This document shows positions 6,184 to 11,032 of a DNA stretch of 11,032 bases, piece after piece. Each line of letters starts with the position of its first letter. Position 1 is the first letter of the stretch. The translations under genes were made by a program, and so were the position numbers. The stretch is from Spirochaetaceae bacterium UBA4077 (lineage in GTDB: Bacteria; Spirochaetota; Spirochaetia; Treponematales; Rectinemataceae): contig DFYR01000023.1 in the NCBI GenBank assembly GCA_002383375.1, forward strand, positions 27,690-38,721, in the 5' to 3' direction. The notes under the pieces were generated by a model. The model worked only from the letters and a program-made list of their open reading frames with translations, did not search any database and was not told the DNA's origin.

Positions 6184-7300
6184 CGATGCGCTCCTTCAGC
6201 TCCGCCGCTCTCCGCTTGGCTCGCTTGTCGAGAATGATCCTGAAGGCGGCCCTTAGAGAAATAAAAATGACTACCAGACCCGAGATGATCCAGGTCACTT
6301 CTTTGGGTATCTGCCGGGACTGCATAAGAGGCTGGGCCGAGGCTAGCATGCCGAAGAGCAGGCCTGCGATCATGGTGCCTCCGGCAGTATTGTTCCCCAC
6401 CAGGGCTACCGCTATTCCGTTGAATCCATAGTTGTCGTTGCCACCCAGAACTCGTCCGTAGCTGAAGGAGCCCAGGGCGACCACTGCGCCGGCGAGTCCG
6501 GCGAATGCTCCGGCGATGATCATCGAGGAGGTAATGCCCTTGGTAACGTTTATGCCTGCGTACTGTGCGGCGTCCTTGTTTAATCCCGTCGCCCTGAGTT
6601 CGAAACCAAGCTTGGTTTTTTCAATGACAAACCAGAAAACGAGGCAGGAAAGAATGACGACGAAAAGCCCCAGATTGAGCCGGGATCCGTTTGTGAGCTG
6701 GTTTATGAGCGGATTGCTGAGCCTTGCGGTGGCGGGAAAACTGGGAGTCCGGTAGGTGTTGGAACCTGGGATAAGCATGGTGAGCCAGCGGGAGGCGAAA
6801 AACGCCACGTAGTTAAGCATTATGGTAGCCACCACCTCAGACACGGAGAATTTTGCCTTGAGCCAGCCTACTACTCCTCCCCATATGCCGCCGGCTACAG
6901 CCGCGGCTAGGAGGGCGAGCATCCAATGAAGTCCGGGGATCTGAGGTCCATAGAGGGCCACGAACTGGGCTGCAGTCAGTCCTACGACGTACTGGCCTTC
7001 GGCCCCGATATTAAACAGTCCTGTCCGGGCAGCAAAGGCCATGGATAGGCCGCAGAGGATCAGGGGGAGGCTGGCATTGAGCCACTCTCCCACATAGCGG
7101 ATATTCCATGTCCCCCTGGTTACATCAAGACCTGTGAGGGTCTGGAGCATGGCGCTATACATGCCCGAAGCATTGCGCCCCACTGCAACTACTAAAAGAG
7201 TGCCGCAAAGAAAGCCAAGAAGGACGACACTGATGGACACCGCCTTGTCCGAAGAGAGCAGGCGGTCCAGGAGGCTTTTATTAAGGCTTGACCGCTTCAT
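6176..7300 (-). CDS. nupP: Nucleoside ABC transporter permease 1 (BPD_transp_2 family, NupP-like)
   Basis: 374-residue inner-membrane permease. A short basic N terminus is followed by a membrane segment at about 20-42. The family signature AARTGLFNIGAEGQYVVG lies at about 90-107. The ATPase-contacting cytoplasmic loop is KTKLGFELRATGLNKDAAQY (228-247), followed by AGINVTKG. A basic C-terminal tail (DKRAKRRAAELKERIDE) lies in the cytoplasm. The gene overlaps the ATPase gene by 4 bases (ATGA) and has a strong AAGGAGG four bases before its ATG. It overlaps permease 2 by 8 bases. Together with the ATPase, permease 2 and the BMP-family protein it forms a BmpA/NupNOPQ-type nucleoside importer. Confidence 0.9.
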   Translation of the reverse strand: MKRSSLNKSLLDRLLSSDKAVSISVVLLGFLCGTLLVVAVGRNASGMYSAMLQTLTGLDVTRGTWNIRYVGEWLNASLPLILCGLSMAFAARTGLFNIGAEGQYVVGLTAAQFVALYGPQIPGLHWMLALLAAAVAGGIWGGVVGWLKAKFSVSEVVATIMLNYVAFFASRWLTMLIPGSNTYRTPSFPATARLSNPLINQLTNGSRLNLGLFVVILSCLVFWFVIEKTKLGFELRATGLNKDAAQYAGINVTKGITSSMIIAGAFAGLAGAVVALGSFSYGRVLGGNDNYGFNGIAVALVGNNTAGGTMIAGLLFGMLASAQPLMQSRQIPKEVTWIISGLVVIFISLRAAFRIILDKRAKRRAAELKERIDE

Positions 7301-8844
7301 TCCGCCTCCTTTTCAGCCCTGGCGGCAGAACGGAATCCCGCCATCATGGCGCCAATGTCCCGCTCCTTCGCGTCCTTGGCGTCGACGATGCCCACGATTT
7401 CGCCCTTGGATATGGCGGCAATCCTATCGCAGAGATTGAGTATTTCGTCCAGCTCGAAGGAGACCAAAAGGACTGCTCTTCCCTTATCCCGTTCAGCGAT
7501 GAGTCGGGAATGGATGGTCTCGATAGCACCCACATCCAGACCTCTCGTCGGTTGGGCGACCAGAAGAAGCTCGGGAGAGAGTTCGATTTCCCTGGCGATA
7601 ATGACTTTCTGCTGGTTGCCCCCGGACATGGATCCGACCTTGGTGGCAGGTCCCTGTCCAGCCCGGATGTCGTAGCCTTGGATGAGTTTTTTACCGTAAT
7701 CGGCTATGGCTGCCATGTTGAGGATGCCGCCGTTTTTGGAAAAAGCCGGGCTGGCATAGCTCTTGAGCACAAGGTTTTCGTCCAGCCTGAAGTCAGGCAC
7801 GATCCCGAAGCGCTGCCTGTCCTCGGGCACATGGCCGATGCCGGCAGCGATTCGGTCGTGGATACTCATCTTCGTAATATCCTTGCCGGACAGAAGAATG
7901 GAGCCTTTTTCCACCGGAAGCATGCCTGCGATGGCGGCAACCAGCTCGCTCTGGCCGTTGCCGTCCACTCCTGCTATTCCCATGATTTCGCCAGAACGGA
8001 CGCTCAAAGAAAGGTTCTGCACTGCGTAAAGGCCCTTGCTCTTACGTATAAAGAGGTTCTTCAGCTCCAAGATGGTTTTGCCTGGTTTTGCCGGCACCTT
8101 GTCGGTCTTAAATTTGACCGATCTGCCAACCATCATCTCGGCCATCTCTTCCTCGGAGCTGCTCCGGACGTCCACGGTACCGATGCAGCGTCCTCTTCGC
8201 AGTATCGTGCAGCGCTCCGCCGCTTCCTTGATCTCCTTGAGCTTGTGGGTAATGAGGATGATGGTTTTTCCCTCGGCCTTGAGCCGTTTGAAAATCTGCA
8301 TCAACTCGTCGATTTCTTGGGGTCGCAATACAGCGGTAGGTTCGTCGAATATGAGAATCTCGGCGTTTCGGTAGAGAATTTTAAGGATCTCCACTCGCTG
8401 CTGCATGCCCACGGATATTGAATCGACCTTGGCCTTGGGGTCGACGTCCAGCCCGTAGCGGGCAGAGAGCTCGGCGACGCGCTTTTCGGCGAATCTAAGA
8501 TCCACGTCTCCTGTTTTAGTCCTGGGCTCTTTGCCGAGGATGATATTTTCGGTGACCGAATAATTATGTACAAGCTTGAAGTGCTGGTGCACCATGCCTA
8601 TGCCCAGCTCGGTCGCTTGGTTGGGATCCCTGATCTGCACTTTTTGGCCTCGGACCAGGATCTGGCCTGAATCGGCATCGTAAAGGCCGAAGAGAATGGA
8701 CATGAGGGTGGACTTGCCTGCGCCGTTCTCCCCAAGGATGGCGTGAACTTCGTTGTCGTACACCCTCAGGGTGACAGCGTCATTCGCCACGACCCCTGGG
8801 AAGGCCTTGGTTATTTCCAGCATTTCTATCGCATAGTCTGGCAT
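7297..8844 (-). CDS. nupO: Nucleoside ABC transporter double ATPase (NupO-like)
   Basis: 515 residues with two fused ABC ATPase domains, the usual layout of the sugar/nucleoside CUT2-like class. Domain 1 has an intact Walker A GENGAGKST (38-46), Q-loop Gln88, a degenerate signature SVGMQQR (144-150), Walker B EILIFDEPT (162-170) and His200. Domain 2 has a Walker A that has lost Gly-Lys-Ser/Thr (GVDGNGQSE, 292-300), a good signature MSGGNQQK (406-413), a Walker B-like LLLVAQPTRGLD (426-437) with Gln in place of the usual Asp-Glu, and Ser462 where the switch His is normal. Thus one catalytic and one degenerate ATP site are predicted, as is normal in this family. AGGAG lies 4 bases before the ATG. 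Its stop overlaps the next gene's start. Confidence 0.92.
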   Translation of the reverse strand: MPDYAIEMLEITKAFPGVVANDAVTLRVYDNEVHAILGENGAGKSTLMSILFGLYDADSGQILVRGQKVQIRDPNQATELGIGMVHQHFKLVHNYSVTENIILGKEPRTKTGDVDLRFAEKRVAELSARYGLDVDPKAKVDSISVGMQQRVEILKILYRNAEILIFDEPTAVLRPQEIDELMQIFKRLKAEGKTIILITHKLKEIKEAAERCTILRRGRCIGTVDVRSSSEEEMAEMMVGRSVKFKTDKVPAKPGKTILELKNLFIRKSKGLYAVQNLSLSVRSGEIMGIAGVDGNGQSELVAAIAGMLPVEKGSILLSGKDITKMSIHDRIAAGIGHVPEDRQRFGIVPDFRLDENLVLKSYASPAFSKNGGILNMAAIADYGKKLIQGYDIRAGQGPATKVGSMSGGNQQKVIIAREIELSPELLLVAQPTRGLDVGAIETIHSRLIAERDKGRAVLLVSFELDEILNLCDRIAAISKGEIVGIVDAKDAKERDIGAMMAGFRSAARAEKEAE

Positions 8845-8930
8845 TGTACTCCTCGGAATCGCAACGACGGATTTTTTCTTCTCTTGAGCAGGCTGTAAAA
8901 AGACTCATCATTTTATACAGTCTCAATTGG

Positions 8931-8964
8931 AAAAGGCCCTTCCTCCCTGGGGGAAGGAAAGGCC
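8931..8964 (-). terminator. Hairpin attenuator between the binding-protein and ATPase genes
   Basis: On the - strand a GC-rich hairpin (8935-8964) lies 25 bases after the binding-protein stop. One arm starts GGCCTTTCCTT and the other ends GGAAGGGCC; they pair over about 13 bp with one G-U pair and one bulged T. It is followed by four Ts (8931-8934). The T tract is short, so partial termination or 3'-end protection is likely. That would give more binding protein than membrane components, a common arrangement in ABC importer operons. No other clear element is seen in the 145-bp gap. Confidence 0.65.
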
Positions 8965-8989
8965 GTATCTAGTCAGTAAAGGATCGAAA

Positions 8990-10069
8990 TCAGTTGTCGC
9001 TGGCCTGGAGGTTGGAGGGTACTAACCCCTTGGCCTTGGCTTCGGCATAGGTGGGAGCAATCGTGATCTTACCGGCGATGATGTCCTTCTTCACGGCTTC
9101 GACCTTGTTCACAATAGCTTTGCTCAGTTCGGGATTGGTCGTGGAGAATCCAACGCCTTCGTTCTTGGTGTCGAAGGTGACCACGCCACCCTTGAAGCTG
9201 CCTGCCTGGACTGCCTTCAAGGCTACCAGGGTCGAGGTCTCGACGCGCTTGAGCATCGATGTGAGAACCGCGGATTTGTTGCCCGTGTAGATCCCGTCCT
9301 GGAACTGGTCGGAGTCGACGCCGATAGCCCAGACGTTTTTGCCCTGGACCCTGTATTCCTTGGCCTGGGCGATGGTGCCGTTGCCGGTGCCGCCTGCGGC
9401 GGAGAAGATGGCGTAGACGCCGGAATCGTACCAGTTCTTGGCCTGGGCTTTGGCCAGTTCGGGCTTGCCCCAGTCGTTGGCATAGTAATCGACGAACTCA
9501 GCCTTGGGCAGGACTGAACGCACGCCCTGGATAAATCCGACTTCGAACTTGGTGATGGTCGGGCTGGGGATGCCGCCGATGAATCCGAACTTGGGATTGG
9601 CGACCTTGTCCTCTATTGCCTTGAGAGCGGTGGCGACTCCTACCAGGTAGGAGCCTTCGTGCTCGGCATAGACAGCTTCCATGACATTGGGCTGTCCTAC
9701 CCAATCCACGTCTACGATGAGGTATTTCTGCTTGGGATACTTTGGAGCCACTTCGATGAGTGCATCGGACCAGGTGAAACCAGTGACGATGATGAGATCG
9801 TACTTTTCGTCCGAAGCCTGCATGAGATTGGGAATATACATGTCTTGGGTTTGCGCAGTGAGGACATCGTAGAATTTCCCCCGCTTGCTCGTCTTGGTCC
9901 AGCTATCTCCGTAAAAGTCCAGGATGCCTTTCCAGGCCGCCTGGTTGAATGACCTGTCATCAATGCCGGTGGCGTCGGTGAGTAGTCGGGAACTGGGCTG
10001 AGCATAAACACTGACTGCTGCGGCGAGGATTAGTCCACCGAGGATCATAAGTCGCAAAAAACGTTTCAT
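8990..10069 (-). CDS. nupN: BMP-family periplasmic nucleoside-binding protein (PnrA/NupN-like)
   Basis: 359 residues. Residues 1-23 form a Sec signal peptide (basic MKRFLR, hydrophobic core, VYA|Q cleavage). The mature BMP fold has TDATGIDDRSFNQAAWKG (31-48), VTGFTWSDAL (95-104), FGFIGG (161-166), AIFSAAGGTGNG (220-231) and AIGVDSDQ (248-255). Family members such as spirochaetal PnrA (TmpC) and Lactococcus BmpA bind purine or mixed nucleosides and feed the importer encoded next to them. There is no lipobox and no cysteine anywhere in the protein, so it should be a soluble periplasmic protein, unlike the lipoproteins PnrA and BmpA. GGAGG lies 5 bases before the ATG. It is the first gene of the operon, with a good promoter upstream. 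Confidence 0.92.
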   Translation of the reverse strand: MKRFLRLMILGGLILAAAVSVYAQPSSRLLTDATGIDDRSFNQAAWKGILDFYGDSWTKTSKRGKFYDVLTAQTQDMYIPNLMQASDEKYDLIIVTGFTWSDALIEVAPKYPKQKYLIVDVDWVGQPNVMEAVYAEHEGSYLVGVATALKAIEDKVANPKFGFIGGIPSPTITKFEVGFIQGVRSVLPKAEFVDYYANDWGKPELAKAQAKNWYDSGVYAIFSAAGGTGNGTIAQAKEYRVQGKNVWAIGVDSDQFQDGIYTGNKSAVLTSMLKRVETSTLVALKAVQAGSFKGGVVTFDTKNEGVGFSTTNPELSKAIVNKVEAVKKDIIAGKITIAPTYAEAKAKGLVPSNLQASDN

Positions 10070-10090
10070 GTATGCCTCCGTAAAGATCTA

Positions 10091-10104
10091 GCGCCATCTG
10101 GCAC
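10091..10104. promoter_or_regulatory. Inverted repeat at the operon transcription start (possible operator)
   Basis: GTGCCAGATGGCGC (read on the - strand) is a 6-2-6 inverted repeat with one G-T pair. It lies about +3 to +16 relative to the start predicted from the promoter just upstream. The position suits a repressor site that would block transcription; a two-base loop makes an RNA hairpin less likely. The regulator is unknown and none is encoded in the window. Confidence 0.35.
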
Positions 10105-10113
10105 CTGATTTCG

Positions 10114-10142
10114 AGTATATGTCGAGCTTTGGATTCAGTCAA
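10114..10142 (-). promoter_or_regulatory. Sigma70-like promoter of the nucleoside uptake operon
   Basis: On the - strand TTGACT (10137-10142) and TATACT (10114-10119), each 5 of 6 to consensus, are separated by exactly 17 bases. The predicted start is near 10107, giving a leader of about 38 nt to the binding-protein ATG. This is the best promoter in the window. The leader is too short for a purine riboswitch. Confidence 0.75.
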
Positions 10143-10153
10143 CGAAGCGGGGT

Positions 10154-10193
10154 AAAAAGGCGGCGGGGAGTAGGGCGGGACGATCATTCGCCC
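10154..10193 (-). terminator. Weak terminator-like element after the ABC-F gene
   Basis: On the - strand GGGCG (10189-10193) and CGCCC (10173-10177) can pair around an 11-base loop. A five-T run (10154-10158) follows only after a C-rich spacer of 14 bases. The geometry is poor for an intrinsic terminator, so some read-through from the ABC-F gene into the nucleoside operon is possible. Confidence 0.25.
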
Positions 10194-10201
10194 AGGGCAA
10201 G

Positions 10202-11032
10202 CTAGATTTCGGCGATCACGTGTCCCTGGTAGTACTCGTCCCGCAGTTCCTTTACCTGAGGGTCCGAGAGATAGTCGTCGAAGCCCATGTAGCGGTCGAT
10301 AACTCCTCCGGGGCAAAGCTCAACGATCCTGTTGGCGATGGAATCGACAAATTCATGGTCGTGGCTGGCGAAAAGGAGAACGCCGGAGAATTCTATAAGG
10401 CCATCGTTGAGGGCTGTGATCGCTTCCAGATCCAGGTGGTTGGTGGGCTCATCCATGATGAGGAAATTGGCGCCCGAAAGCATCATCCGGGAGAGCATGC
10501 AGCGCACCCGTTCGCCGCCCGAGAGAACACGCACGGGTTTGAGCGCTTCATCGCCAGAAAAGAGCATCCTGCCAAGGAAGGAGCGGATATATGTCTCGTC
10601 CTCCGAGTCGGTATACTGTCGCAGCCAGTCCACGATGCTCAGGTCGGAATCGAAGAGAAGGCTCGAGTCCTTGGGGAAGTAAGCCTTCTCAACGGTCTGG
10701 CCCCAGTACGCGTCGCCCTGGCTGGCTTCCAACTCTCCCGCCAGCATAGAGAATAGTGATGATTTGGATACATGCTCGCGTCCGACGAAGGCAATCTTGT
10801 CGTTGCGGTTAACCGAGAGGGAGAAATCCTTGACCACCGTGCCGCTGTCGCCGCCTATCTTCAGATTCACAATCTTTAACACGTTGTTGCCGATGTCCCT
10901 CATAGGCTTGAAACTCACATAGGGGAAGCGTCGGGAGGAGGGGACAATGTCGTCAAGCTGGAGCTTGTCGAGTATTTTCTTCCTGGAGGTGGCTTGCCTG
11001 GACTTGGAGGCGTTGGAGGCGAAGCGCTGGAT
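10202..11032 (-). CDS. ABC-F family ATPase, C-terminal part (YbiT-like; 5' end outside window)
   Basis: 276 residues are visible and the frame is open to the window edge, so the true start is outside; a GTG at 10918 is internal. The first residues (RFASNASKSRQATSRKK, 3-19) are the end of the inter-domain linker typical of ABC-F proteins. The second ATPase domain follows: an aberrant Walker A GREHVSKSS (84-92), signature LSGGE (170-174), Walker B NFLIMDEPTNHLD (189-201) and switch His in ASHDHEF (His224). There are no membrane segments. ABC-F proteins act on the ribosome (translation factors or antibiotic protection). Resemblance by eye is to E. coli YbiT, including SILGRLLFS-like RSFLGRMLFS and the C-terminal YLSD region. 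The Walker A lacks the last glycine but keeps Lys and Ser. Confidence 0.9.
   Translation of the reverse strand: MQRFASNASKSRQATSRKKILDKLQLDDIVPSSRRFPYVSFKPMRDIGNNVLKIVNLKIGGDSGTVVKDFSLSVNRNDKIAFVGREHVSKSSLFSMLAGELEASQGDAYWGQTVEKAYFPKDSSLLFDSDLSIVDWLRQYTDSEDETYIRSFLGRMLFSGDEALKPVRVLSGGERVRCMLSRMMLSGANFLIMDEPTNHLDLEAITALNDGLIEFSGVLLFASHDHEFVDSIANRIVELCPGGVIDRYMGFDDYLSDPQVKELRDEYYQGHVIAEI

Noticed and set aside
7288..8421. 377-codon open frame on the + strand
   Set aside because: It lies antisense to the nupO ATPase gene, has no recognisable domain, and its residues mirror the codon pattern of the opposite strand; nupO has all family motifs.
10070..10113. Purine riboswitch ahead of the nucleoside operon
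   Set aside because: The leader is only about 38 nt and does not contain the conserved three-way-junction aptamer.
1..11032. Mobile element, phage or defence island
   Set aside because: No transposase, integrase, toxin-antitoxin, restriction or effector genes are visible; nearly all of the sequence is accounted for by housekeeping and transport genes.

Overview
This window looks like an ordinary chromosomal region from a GC-rich (roughly 55-58 %) anaerobic bacterium. A spirochaete of the Treponema/Spirochaeta group is my best guess. The guess rests on the alpha2-type (single-chain) glycyl-tRNA synthetase, a PnrA/BMP-type purine-nucleoside ABC transporter, and general protein character. It is an inference without a database search. 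No phage, insertion sequence, CRISPR, tRNA or rRNA is visible.

Left part (1-3455). On the + strand lie the 3' part of glycyl-tRNA synthetase and, 3 bases later, an XdhC-family molybdenum-hydroxylase maturation protein. A strong hairpin terminator is shared with a convergent HU-type DNA-binding protein gene. A 218-bp divergent, AT-rich promoter region separates HU (- strand) from tyrosyl-tRNA synthetase (+ strand).

Right part (3637-10201, all - strand, read from high to low coordinates). This is one purine-nucleoside uptake and salvage operon. It starts at a good sigma70-like promoter at 10114-10142 with an inverted repeat at the predicted transcription start. The order is periplasmic BMP-family binding protein, hairpin attenuator, fused double ATPase, two overlapping BPD_transp_2 permeases, DeoD-type purine nucleoside phosphorylase, and an NfsB-like nitroreductase. 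The transporter brings nucleosides through the inner membrane and DeoD cleaves them to base plus ribose-1-phosphate. The nitroreductase appears to be a passenger with no evident role in salvage. Upstream of this operon is the 3' part of an ABC-F ATPase of the YbiT-like type, cut by the window edge.

The most unusual structure is two tandem repeat arrays that each begin inside the 3' end of a gene and contain its stop codon. After tyrS, twelve 16-bp units fill the whole space from the last tyrS codons to the stop codon of the convergent nitroreductase gene. After the second permease gene, the last 16 codons plus or minus the stop (48 bp) are repeated twice more nearly intact, with a further decayed copy. 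Both arrays look like serial duplications of gene 3' ends. The tyrS array also has a 48-bp (3 x 16) higher-order duplication. No clearly novel defence or enzymatic system is seen.
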